A model generated the notes under the pieces. It was given only the letters and a program-made list of their open reading frames with translations, made no database searches and had not been told where the DNA came from. Positions 23,756 to 31,438 of a DNA stretch of 34,243 nt are shown here, in pieces. The DNA comes from JBKHDT01 sp049974825 (GTDB lineage Bacteria > Pseudomonadota > Gammaproteobacteria > Halothiobacillales > Halothiobacillaceae). The stretch lies in assembly GCA_049974825.1 (NCBI GenBank), contig JBNGDJ010000010.1, forward strand, positions 1 to 34,243, written 5' to 3'. The position numbers were made by a program, and so were the translations under genes. The first letter of the stretch is position 1, and every line of letters begins with the position of its first letter.

Positions 23756-26286
23756 CCAGCCTCCATTCTATGATCGCAAACAGGGCGGATCTTGCCGCTG
23801 GCGGTGACCCGTTCGAAGACCTCGGCAGGCCTAGTCCGCACGTTGAAGTGAAAGGCGAGCCCCGCTTCATGCTCGCAATAATCGATTTCCGGGTAGTATT
23901 TCCGCAGGATGGACTCGGCCTGATCGGCCGACACGCCTGCGGATTCATCAATCCAGAGGGAAAGCCGAACAGCTTGTTCTTCCTCTTCTACGTGCACCTG
24001 AACGGGCCCGGTGTAGTCGAGGTGTTCGTCGAGCAGGTTGACGAACTTGCGGTAGTTGAAGAACGGCCCGCCGGCCTTGAAGGCATCACCAATCCGGCCG
24101 AGCAGTTCAAAGCGCGGATCCTTCCGCCCACAGGGACAATCACCCGGCACCCATCGCCCGGTATCGCCGATCTCGTACCGCATCACACGCGGCTGACGAC
24201 GCATGTGGCTGGTCAGAAGCAAGCGACCGACCTCCTGCCCCTCCACCGGCTCGTCATCCTCCATCCGGACGATCTCCAGGGTCTGCAGCCCCGTCATCAC
24301 ATGATGCACGGAACCGGCGCAGTGCGGGCACTGGTACCCCATCGGCCCGGCATCATTGGAGCCGTAGACGGCCGAGCGCAAGACCTTCACGCCACAGTCC
24401 TTGGTCAAAAACCGCGACTGGGCCCGAGTCAGCCGTTCGCCGGCGTAGAAAACCTTCTCAATGCGACCGGCCAGACGGGTCCGTTCGGCTTCCATCAACG
24501 GCAGCAGGTGAGAGGGCATCCCCACAAGGACGTTTGTCTGGGTCAAAAGGATCTTGTCAGCCACTTCCGCCGGCTCGTGCACCATGGCCATGGGCACCTG
24601 CCGAACACGCAGCTGTTCGAGAATGGTCCAGAAGCTGATGAAGCTGCCGTACATGTGCCCGCAGGCAAACAGGTTCATGACGCAGTCGCGGGCAGGATCA
24701 AGCCCGGCCGCGACCAGTCCGTGACCCGCGGCCCGCATTTGATCGTGGTAGTCCGACCAGGAAAACGTGGAAAAAACCGTCTTGCCGCTTGAGCCACCGC
24801 TCTGGAAAGTCAGGTCCGCGTTTTTTACTGCCGTGGACCGGGCCTGAAAACTGGCCTTGTCGAGCACCGGTTCGCCAGGTGGTGGCGATGACATCCGACC
24901 CTCGAGCTCCGAAATCGCGCCCACGCCTGCCAGCTCCGGCGGCCCGTCAACGCTGACCCGACGCGCCAGTTGCGCCAGCGCATACACCCCGTCATGCGGC
25001 GCGCCCAGATAGCTGTCGACCATTTCACCGGGTCGGGCAATCCGGGTGACACCCGCGCTGAACAGTGCGCGACTCAAGGAAGCCAGCGAACTCAGTCCAC
25101 AGGAAAGCCCGCAGGTCTGCAGCCATGTACGCATGGGCCGCAGCGTGGAAACCAGCGCCGCCCGGTCGATCGGCTTGACCCACAGGGTCCGGAACAGCGG
25201 CGAGGGCTTCAGGCCCGGACGCTCATCCAGAATCACCCGCCAGCGGCCTGCCTGCGGATCCTCGAAAACACGCGTCAGACCCAGAGACTCCTCCGCCCGC
25301 GCAATGCTGACCACGGTCGTCAATTCGGCCTGTTCAGCCTCGTCGGGCACCTGCCCCGGAATGGTGGGCGATACCTGCGCCAGTCTGTCGGCCAGGTCCC
25401 GGGCGAAGGATTCAGCCGCAGCGCGGTCTCCCTCCACAAACAGCGTCTGCGGGCTCGAACAGGCCTGCTGATCCAGTCGGCAGGTATCCCTTGCTGCACC
25501 GATGAGCGCGGCCTCTCGGGCCTCGGGATCGTCCAGGCACTCGGCTGCGACATAACCGAAGGAAACCTTGTGCCCCCAGGACACCACCCGGGTGCCCTGA
25601 GGTGCCTGCGCACGCACCGCGGCAATCGCCCGTTCTCCTCCCCAGGCGGAAATCGCGTCAGCGTGCGAAAACAAACGCTGCATGGCGCTTTCTTCAGAAG
25701 AGGACAGGCGGACCACCGCGATGTACTCGCAAAGGCGCCCGCCCGGGTCTGCCGCGCAGAGCGCATCGGCAAAAACGGCCGCAAACGCCGAATCCCGGGC
25801 ACTGAGCTTGACCACGTTGACATTGCCGACCAGCAAACCCTCAACCAGCCCAAGTGCCGCCACGGCAAATACGTTTGAGGGCATCACATGCACCACGCAA
25901 CCGGCCGGATACCAGGCCTCGAACTGCCGGTCGGGATACTGGCGCAGCAGTGCACCGGGGCGAGCCACACCCAACTCTGCCCGTAGTTTGCCAAGCAGTG
26001 CATCCGACCGCAGCATCGACACGATACCGCCGATCATCCCCGCCACTTCGTGCTCGGCAGTGGTCTTTTGCGCCAGGGCGACCAGTTGCTTGCTCAACGT
26101 GTTTTCTTCGGCAAGCCGGTCAGCCAGTCGATCACAGGCGACCAGCAGATCCTCAAAGGGAAATACCGTGCACAGCGTGCGATCGACCTGCTTGTCCAGT
26201 GATTCCAGGCGGGCTTTCAGTGCCTCGTCGGTCAGCCAGTGCCCGAACCAGAAATGACGGCCCTGTTCCCCGTTCGTCTCACTCAT
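23752..26286 (-). CDS. LuxC-type acyl reductase fused to PaaK-like ligase
   Basis: The 844-aa product is a two-module fusion. Residues ~45-430 match LuxC, the aldehyde-dehydrogenase-like acyl-CoA reductase that converts an activated acyl group to an aldehyde with NADPH. The likely thioester nucleophile is C276 in DQQACSSPQ, and PSNVFAVAALGL with GNVNVVKLSARD fits the nucleotide-binding region. Residues ~455-844 form a PaaK-like ligase with loop FQSGGSSGK (494-502), a CxxC (YQCPHC) and a CPCGR motif typical of PaaK-type enzymes. In Vibrio and Photorhabdus, LuxC and LuxE are separate subunits. Start at the ATG at 26286 has GGAG upstream and overlaps the luxE-like stop (ATGA). A self-contained acid-to-aldehyde enzyme is plausible. 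Confidence 0.87.
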   Translation of the reverse strand: MSETNGEQGRHFWFGHWLTDEALKARLESLDKQVDRTLCTVFPFEDLLVACDRLADRLAEENTLSKQLVALAQKTTAEHEVAGMIGGIVSMLRSDALLGKLRAELGVARPGALLRQYPDRQFEAWYPAGCVVHVMPSNVFAVAALGLVEGLLVGNVNVVKLSARDSAFAAVFADALCAADPGGRLCEYIAVVRLSSSEESAMQRLFSHADAISAWGGERAIAAVRAQAPQGTRVVSWGHKVSFGYVAAECLDDPEAREAALIGAARDTCRLDQQACSSPQTLFVEGDRAAAESFARDLADRLAQVSPTIPGQVPDEAEQAELTTVVSIARAEESLGLTRVFEDPQAGRWRVILDERPGLKPSPLFRTLWVKPIDRAALVSTLRPMRTWLQTCGLSCGLSSLASLSRALFSAGVTRIARPGEMVDSYLGAPHDGVYALAQLARRVSVDGPPELAGVGAISELEGRMSSPPPGEPVLDKASFQARSTAVKNADLTFQSGGSSGKTVFSTFSWSDYHDQMRAAGHGLVAAGLDPARDCVMNLFACGHMYGSFISFWTILEQLRVRQVPMAMVHEPAEVADKILLTQTNVLVGMPSHLLPLMEAERTRLAGRIEKVFYAGERLTRAQSRFLTKDCGVKVLRSAVYGSNDAGPMGYQCPHCAGSVHHVMTGLQTLEIVRMEDDEPVEGQEVGRLLLTSHMRRQPRVMRYEIGDTGRWVPGDCPCGRKDPRFELLGRIGDAFKAGGPFFNYRKFVNLLDEHLDYTGPVQVHVEEEEQAVRLSLWIDESAGVSADQAESILRKYYPEIDYCEHEAGLAFHFNVRTRPAEVFERVTASGKIRPVCDHRMEAG

Positions 26287-27437
26287 TTCAGCAACTCCGC
26301 CGCGGCAGCCGCGCAACTCTTGTTTTTCGAAAGACCGGCCCGCCCAAGAATCTCGAACCAGGGCGTCGGTCGGGAGTCATCCGGGGCAGGCGCGTGGCGG
26401 ATCCCAATGTCGCCCATTACCACGCTGTGTGCCGGGGCGGAGGTGATGTAGGGCGAAACAAAGGAGAGAAAACCCGGCGTGCCATCAGGCACTGGTACCA
26501 ACGTGCGGAAATCGCGTACAACCACCCGCGACCAGGTCGGCTGATGCAGGTGATGATCAGGGCAGTCGACGTAGGGAATGCTGTGCTCGACGGAACCATA
26601 GGTTTCCACCACCCGGGCACTGGGGATGCCCAGCTGCTCCCCAATGGCCGCGTGCAGCGCCTCCTTGGGAATTGCACGGTCGGCATGCCCCTTCCAGCCG
26701 CCGCCAAAAATGACCCAGCTGCCCGGCGGAAGCCGAAGGTTCGACTGTCCGATCGCCCGCATCCGCTCCAGAATGAAATGCAGGAAGGCCGGAAAGCCGA
26801 TAATCCGCACCGGTCGATCGCCCGAAGCCCACTCAGTCAGCGTTCGAATGGCGCCAAAGCCGTCAAACTCGTGCCGGCCACCACCCACGTGGCGCAGGCT
26901 CCAGAACTGGTCCGCGACCGGCGCCAGGCTCATCAGGTACTGATTGGTATTGGAAGTGCCCACTTCGAAGCCCTCGTAGGGCTCGTAGGCATTGACCAGA
27001 TAATTCGCCGGCGCATCGCTGACCACCCCCCGCTCCCGCATGCAGGCATCCACCATCCGCCGCGCGTGGGTGATGGTGAACTCGTCGAAGAACATCTGCG
27101 ACTTCTGGCCACTGGTGCCCGAAGAAGTCAGGTGCACCTTGACCTGATCCCGAGGAATCGAGCGAATCTCGTGTGCCTTGAAGAAATTCGCATGAACCGG
27201 AGGAAGCGCCAACGCGTCCGACAGGCTGCGGATTCGGTCGGGATCCACGCCGTTGGCCCGGGCAAAACGCCCGTACCAAGGCGATCGCGCCATGTGCAGG
27301 GCCGTGACGGCACGCATGGCCTCGACAAAGGCTTCATCTGTTGCCTCATTGGGAAGATAAGGTGAAGACCCCGAGCAGAATCCGACAATCGCCTCGGGGA
27401 TTTTTGGGTCACTCGGGTGGTCCGGTTCGTCGATCAT
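26283..27437 (-). CDS. LuxE-type acyl-protein synthetase
   Basis: The 384-aa product matches LuxE (usually ~370-380 aa), the ATP-dependent enzyme that makes acyl-AMP from a fatty acid, carries the acyl on a Cys and passes it to LuxC for reduction. The ATP/AMP loop is LTSSGTSGQKSQ (~residues 110-121). Family blocks include NTNQYLMSLAP, WVIFGGGWKG, ARVVETYGSVEHS and GDIGIRHAP. I start at the ATG at 27437 (MIDEPDHPSD); earlier in-frame codons lie inside the repeat element. It is the first gene of a minus-strand operon with 4-base overlaps. luxA, luxB and luxD are absent from the window, so light production is not implied. Confidence 0.88.
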   Translation of the reverse strand: MIDEPDHPSDPKIPEAIVGFCSGSSPYLPNEATDEAFVEAMRAVTALHMARSPWYGRFARANGVDPDRIRSLSDALALPPVHANFFKAHEIRSIPRDQVKVHLTSSGTSGQKSQMFFDEFTITHARRMVDACMRERGVVSDAPANYLVNAYEPYEGFEVGTSNTNQYLMSLAPVADQFWSLRHVGGGRHEFDGFGAIRTLTEWASGDRPVRIIGFPAFLHFILERMRAIGQSNLRLPPGSWVIFGGGWKGHADRAIPKEALHAAIGEQLGIPSARVVETYGSVEHSIPYVDCPDHHLHQPTWSRVVVRDFRTLVPVPDGTPGFLSFVSPYITSAPAHSVVMGDIGIRHAPAPDDSRPTPWFEILGRAGLSKNKSCAAAAAELLK

Positions 27438-27460
27438 GGTCCTGCCTTTTTCGAGTATTC

Positions 27461-27568
27461 GGGGACAGCCTGCTTGTGCAGGCCCTCCCGTGCAGGGCTG
27501 GGATACCCTGCGAGACAACGGCATGCGCCATTGCAGGGAGCAAGCGCGGGCAAGCGGGAGCAGCCCGC
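27461..27568 (+). repeat. Dispersed palindromic element, copy 3
   Basis: Starts 24 bases upstream of the luxE-like start. Hairpin 1: GCCTGC/GCAGGC within 27461-27489. Hairpin 2: GCAGGG/CCCTGC at 27492-27511. Hairpin 3: AACGGC/GCCATT at 27517-27532, one wobble pair. A further GCGGGC/GCCCGC lies at 27546-27568. Same order and orientation as copies 2, 4 and 5, but more diverged; the right end is not clear. The rest of the gap to 27694 shows no gene. An operon promoter must lie here, but I could not pick one. Confidence 0.65.
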
Positions 27569-27694
27569 ATTCATCTGGCATCAGAGGACCGGCCTGGAAA
27601 TACCTGCACGCAACTTACCGACCTTAGCACGGAATTCGCAGCATTTCCGGGCAATATCACGACAGGGGTTCGCGAACACCGGAAAAACAACAAA

Positions 27695-27720
27695 AAAAGC
27701 CTGCCCCAAGGCAGGCTTTT
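27695..27720 (-). terminator. Terminator of the M16C peptidase gene
   Basis: A perfect 11-bp stem (AAAAGCCTGCC/GGCAGGCTTTT) with a 4-base loop and a run of seven T on the minus strand, 24 bases past the stop of the peptidase gene. Confidence 0.93.
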
Positions 27721-27744
27721 GACAATACAAGCCGGGCTCAACCC

Positions 27745-30657
27745 TCAGATCCGCTCGATCTTGAGCCCCAGCGACTCGGCCTCCTCCTGGCCCGTCTGCC
27801 CGGTCAGCACGCCAATACTGGCTCGCTCGGGCACAAGGTAGCTTTCGGTAACTCGCCTGAGATCGTCCAGTGTCACCTCCAGCACGGCGGATCGCAGAGC
27901 CCGAAGCCGCCCAGGGGTGCGCCCGTGCAGACCATCAACAAAGGCCTTTTTCGCTTCGCCGGCGGGCGACCCCGGCCGGTCGATGGCGGAAACCACGCCA
28001 AAGATCGCCTCGTCGACGCTGCGCTGCTCGTGCGCTTCAGAAAGCATCCAGTCCACCGCCCGGTCGAAGTCGGCCAGGGTTTCGGTCATCCGCGGATCGC
28101 GGTAGGAGAAGAAGCGGAAGGACGCCGACTCGCCGTCGTAGCTGGCGCCGCCGCCATAGGCCCCGCCCTGCTCACGGATGGCCCGGTGCAGGAACCCGTT
28201 GCGCAAAAAGCCGCCCAGCACGGAGAGGGCCGCGGCGTCTTCGTGGGCCGGGGGCACCGCCGGGAACGCCTTGGCACAGTAATGCACGGCCAGGTTTCCG
28301 ATCCAGGCCTCCCGGGTGGTCTCGCGCGTTTTTGGACGCGAAAGTGGCGCAACCGGCGCACCGGCCTTGAGGTGTTCCTCAAGGCCATCGCGGATCGGGT
28401 CGAAATGCCGTCCTTCGGCGACGATATTGTAACGACGCGCCGCCGAGACAATCCGCTCGTGCAGCGCCGAAAGATCGGCACTGAGCTTGTCCAGAGTATC
28501 CGGGGCGCGAATTGCCTCGTCCAGCTGCTTGATCGCCCGCACCCCGAGCACGCCCCCGAAACGGTGCGAAAGCGCCGCCCGCGGCGAGAGCCGACTGGCC
28601 GCCAGGCTCATGGCCAGCTGGTGCCCGGCATGAGCCACACCCTGCTCGGAGCGAAAGCGCATCTGGGCTACCAGATCGGCGATTCGGTCGGTCTCGTCGA
28701 ACCGGGCCGTTTCCAGCGTTTCGTGCAGGAGCGTGGCCAGCGCATCCTGGTTGCGGACCAGCGCCTTGCCCGAGACCATGAAAAAGGCCCGCAGCGTCTG
28801 TTCGTCTTCCAGAGACGGCCGGATGGATCTGTAGGCGGAAAAGCCGCCGGTGCGGGCCGCCACGACCTCGGCGGTCTCGATGTAGTCGCGCCCCCCGCAG
28901 CCAACTTCCGTGAGCAGCCCGGAGTACAGCGGCAGCAGATCGAGCTCTTGCTCGCTGAGGTCGGGCAGATCCAGCGCAAGCTGCTCATAGACCAGGCCGT
29001 TGGTGCTGCCGTCGAACCAGGTCACGGGGACCGGCGCGGCATCTTGCCGCACAGGCTCGGGTACCGACAGGGTGTCGGGAATGTCAGCGCGAGTCACCGT
29101 TGGCAGGATCTCGACATCCCCCATTTCAGCCTGGCGCTCGAGCAGCTTGTGCGCGCGCTCGATGATCTGGCGTTTCTGCTCATCGTCCAGTCCGGCCTTC
29201 ATGCGCGCCAGCCGTTCCTGCTCACGTTCCAGCTTGCGTGCCGACAGCTCGGTATCGGGCTTGAGCGTCAGGCGAACACGGTGCGGATTGTCCAACAACA
29301 GGGAACGCGCCAGCCCCTTGATGAAATCCGGGTCGGCGGCCCGTTCGCGCAGCCTTGCCAGAGCCGGTTCAAGGTCAAGCAGCGCAATCGGGTCACCGTC
29401 GTGGATCGCCGCCGGCAGCGCCTGCATGATCAGCTGCAGACCGTAGGGGAAGCGATCGCCCGTGATTTCGCGCTGTGACAGCTCGATCTGGTGCAGCACC
29501 GTTTCCACCACCTCGGGGGCAACCCCCTCTTCGGCCACCTTGCCGATCACCTCAAGCACCAGCTTTTCAACCGCCTCGGCGTGTTCGGGCTCGGAGCCTT
29601 CCACACCGGCGGCAAACAGCAGTTCATGCTGGTCGTCTTCCAGGCCACACATCGGTGACGGGGCACTGCCCAGATCGGTCGTCTCCAGGGCGTGCAGCAG
29701 CGGCGAGGAGCTGTTTTCAAGCAGCACCCCGGTCAGCAGTTGTGCCGCGAGGGCCTCGTCAAGGTCGTTGCTGCGCCCCAGCAGCCAGCCAAGCACGACA
29801 TGCGTCTTGGCGGTGGTGTCCTCCTCGTCCAGCGCGTAGGCTTCCTCAACCACCACCGGTGCGTCATAGCGTCGTTCGTCCGGCACGGCGCTGTCCGGGT
29901 CGATGCGCTCAAAACGAGCCAGGGCCTTTTCCTCGAACTGGGCCTGCAGCGTCTCGGCCGGAATGTCGCCAAACGTCATGAACACGGCGTTGGACGGGTG
30001 ATAGAACCGCTTGTAAAACCCCACGAGTTGCTCGTGGGTCAGGTCCGGAATTGCCTCGGGATCTCCACCGGAGTTGTAGTGGTAGGTCGTGGTTGGAAAC
30101 AGGTGCTCGCTGAGCGCTTGCCAGAGCACGGAAACCGGGCTGCTCATGGCGCCCTTCATCTCGTTGAAGACCACGCCCTTGAACACCAGCGGCGATTCGG
30201 GATCATCGATCTTCTCGAACTCCACGCGATGCCCTTCCTGGCAGAAGTCCAGTTCGTCCAGGCGCGAGAAAAACACCGCGTCGAGATACACGTCCAGCAG
30301 GTTGAAAAAGTCCTTGCGGTTCTGGCTTGCAAAGGGATAGGCGGTCCAGTCCGACGACGTGAAGGCATTCATGAAGGTATTCAGTGAACGACGAATCATC
30401 ATGAAAAAGGGATCGCGCACCGGGTAGCGCTCCGATCCGCAGAGCACCGTGTGCTCAAGAATGTGGGCCACACCCGTGGAATCCATCGGCACCGTGCGCA
30501 GGCCGACCAGAAAGACGTTGTTCTTCTGGTCGCTGGCGATGTGGTAGTGACGTGCCCCCGTCTTGCGGTGTCGGTACTCCTCCACGGTGACCTGAATGGC
30601 GTCGATCGGCTGGCGCCGGATGAATTCAAATGCGGGATGGTGCTTTGGATCGGTCAT
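27745..30657 (-). CDS. M16C metallopeptidase, presequence protease (PreP) type
   Basis: Zinc peptidase of the insulinase superfamily; PreP members form a closed chamber that degrades peptides. The 970-aa length matches single-chain M16C enzymes. The inverted zinc motif HxxEH is HILEH at 65-69, followed by the conserved TVLCGSERYPVRDPFF and NTFMNAFTSSDWTAYPF, and the third zinc ligand lies in VFNEMKGA (~169). The second half carries the pseudo-enzyme partner domain. No signal peptide is visible, so a cytosolic location is likely. The ATG at 30657 has GAGG upstream; the longer open frame runs through a repeat and is rejected. Its terminator lies 24 bases after the stop. A copy of the dispersed element starts 37 bases upstream. 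Confidence 0.93.
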   Translation of the reverse strand: MTDPKHHPAFEFIRRQPIDAIQVTVEEYRHRKTGARHYHIASDQKNNVFLVGLRTVPMDSTGVAHILEHTVLCGSERYPVRDPFFMMIRRSLNTFMNAFTSSDWTAYPFASQNRKDFFNLLDVYLDAVFFSRLDELDFCQEGHRVEFEKIDDPESPLVFKGVVFNEMKGAMSSPVSVLWQALSEHLFPTTTYHYNSGGDPEAIPDLTHEQLVGFYKRFYHPSNAVFMTFGDIPAETLQAQFEEKALARFERIDPDSAVPDERRYDAPVVVEEAYALDEEDTTAKTHVVLGWLLGRSNDLDEALAAQLLTGVLLENSSSPLLHALETTDLGSAPSPMCGLEDDQHELLFAAGVEGSEPEHAEAVEKLVLEVIGKVAEEGVAPEVVETVLHQIELSQREITGDRFPYGLQLIMQALPAAIHDGDPIALLDLEPALARLRERAADPDFIKGLARSLLLDNPHRVRLTLKPDTELSARKLEREQERLARMKAGLDDEQKRQIIERAHKLLERQAEMGDVEILPTVTRADIPDTLSVPEPVRQDAAPVPVTWFDGSTNGLVYEQLALDLPDLSEQELDLLPLYSGLLTEVGCGGRDYIETAEVVAARTGGFSAYRSIRPSLEDEQTLRAFFMVSGKALVRNQDALATLLHETLETARFDETDRIADLVAQMRFRSEQGVAHAGHQLAMSLAASRLSPRAALSHRFGGVLGVRAIKQLDEAIRAPDTLDKLSADLSALHERIVSAARRYNIVAEGRHFDPIRDGLEEHLKAGAPVAPLSRPKTRETTREAWIGNLAVHYCAKAFPAVPPAHEDAAALSVLGGFLRNGFLHRAIREQGGAYGGGASYDGESASFRFFSYRDPRMTETLADFDRAVDWMLSEAHEQRSVDEAIFGVVSAIDRPGSPAGEAKKAFVDGLHGRTPGRLRALRSAVLEVTLDDLRRVTESYLVPERASIGVLTGQTGQEEAESLGLKIERI

Positions 30658-30694
30658 GTGGCCTCGTTCAGTGGCATTGATGTGGAAAGGGCCC

Positions 30695-30854
30695 CTAGGG
30701 AATCTCTGCACGAATGCAGAGATTCCCGTGCAGGGCACGGATGCCCTGCCGCACAATGGCGTAAGCCATTGAATTGCCGAGCCCGGGTCGAGCATGTATC
30801 GGCCCGGGCGTTTCTGCATAAGCCTAAGGATGGCTTTGTGCAGAGTTTCCCTAG
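30695..30854 (+). repeat. Dispersed palindromic element, copy 4 (best preserved)
   Basis: A 160-base element bounded by CTAGGGAATCTCTGCA (30695-30710) and its inverted copy TGCAGAGTTTCCCTAG (30839-30854), matching at 15 of 16 positions. Inside: hairpin 1 (13-bp arms, 30698-30727), hairpin 2 GCAGGGCA/TGCCCTGC (30730-30749), hairpin 3 AATGGC/GCCATT (30755-30770), GCCCGGG/CCCGGGC (30781-30809) and hairpin TCTGCA-AGCC/GGCT-TGCAGA (30813-30844). It resembles a MITE or composite REP element and has no ORF of its own. The remaining gap to 30962 holds a GCTCCGGC/GCCGGAGC inverted repeat and nothing else I can name. Confidence 0.85.
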
Positions 30855-30962
30855 AAAAACCACTAGATCGGTTTCTTTGGGGTTCCCGGCGTCATGGCAT
30901 CGGCAGGCTCCGGCGATCGGTCGCAGTGATCCTGCCGGAGCATTTGTCTGGAAGTTGTCCCG

Positions 30963-31304
30963 TCAGGACGGACAGACCTCTTGGTCATATATCGACCGTG
31001 CCTGTTCCAGGAGGTTTCCGCCTTCCTCGGTTTGCTGCCATTCGCGGCGGGCAATGCCAATCACCTCGGCTGCCCAGGGTGGCAAATCCTCGCTGATCCG
31101 GTAGATCACCCAGGTTCCCCGGCGAGTGTCGGTGACCACCGCCCGCTCGCGCAGCAGAGAAAGGTGACGCGAGATGGTTGACTGAGGCAATCCCAGCAAC
31201 GCCTGGATGTGACAAACACACAGCGCCGGCGCCGCGTCCAGCAGCATCAGCGTGCGCAGGCGGGTCCGGTCAGAAAGTGTCTGGAAGAGCGTTTCGGGTT
31301 TCAT
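30963..31304 (-). CDS. ArsR/SmtB-family repressor with CVC motif
   Basis: Small winged-helix metalloregulator of 113 aa, typical length. The recognition region reads LLGLPQSTISRHLSLLRE, then a wing with RRGTWVIYRI. Just before it lies ALCVCHIQ with C29 and C31, matching the alpha-3 As(III)/Sb(III) site (ELCVCDL) of ArsR. A further Cys, C111, near the C-terminus might be a third ligand. No arsenic reductase, pump or methylase gene is adjacent, so the target is unseen. The ATG at 31304 has GGGAC upstream; longer starts give no family match. A GC hairpin sits directly upstream. Confidence 0.87.
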   Translation of the reverse strand: MKPETLFQTLSDRTRLRTLMLLDAAPALCVCHIQALLGLPQSTISRHLSLLRERAVVTDTRRGTWVIYRISEDLPPWAAEVIGIARREWQQTEEGGNLLEQARSIYDQEVCPS

Positions 31305-31312
31305 GGGTTGTC

Positions 31313-31329
31313 CCGGGGTTTTTCCCCGG
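31313..31329. promoter_or_regulatory. Hairpin upstream of the arsR-type start
   Basis: CCGGGG, five T, CCCCGG lies 8 bases before the start codon and includes purine-rich bases near the ribosome-binding site. It could mask translation initiation or be an operator. It is too poorly tailed to be called a terminator of hrpB. Confidence 0.35.
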
Positions 31330-31438
31330 CCTCGTCTTGGTGTGGCCCGGACAATAGCGCCCCGGGTTCCGGCGAAGGCAGATACCGGGGTCAACTACTC
31401 CAGGTGCCACGCGCGCAGTGACTGTGCCCCGGCGTTTT

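Noticed and set aside
18397..27437. A bioluminescence (lux) operon
   Set aside because: luxE- and luxC-like genes are present, but no luciferase subunits, luxD or luxG are in the window. The extra ligases and regulators do not fit.
30658..30819. N-terminal extension of the M16C peptidase to 1024 aa
   Set aside because: The extra 54 codons run through the dispersed repeat and have no family match; the ATG at 30657 has its own ribosome-binding site.
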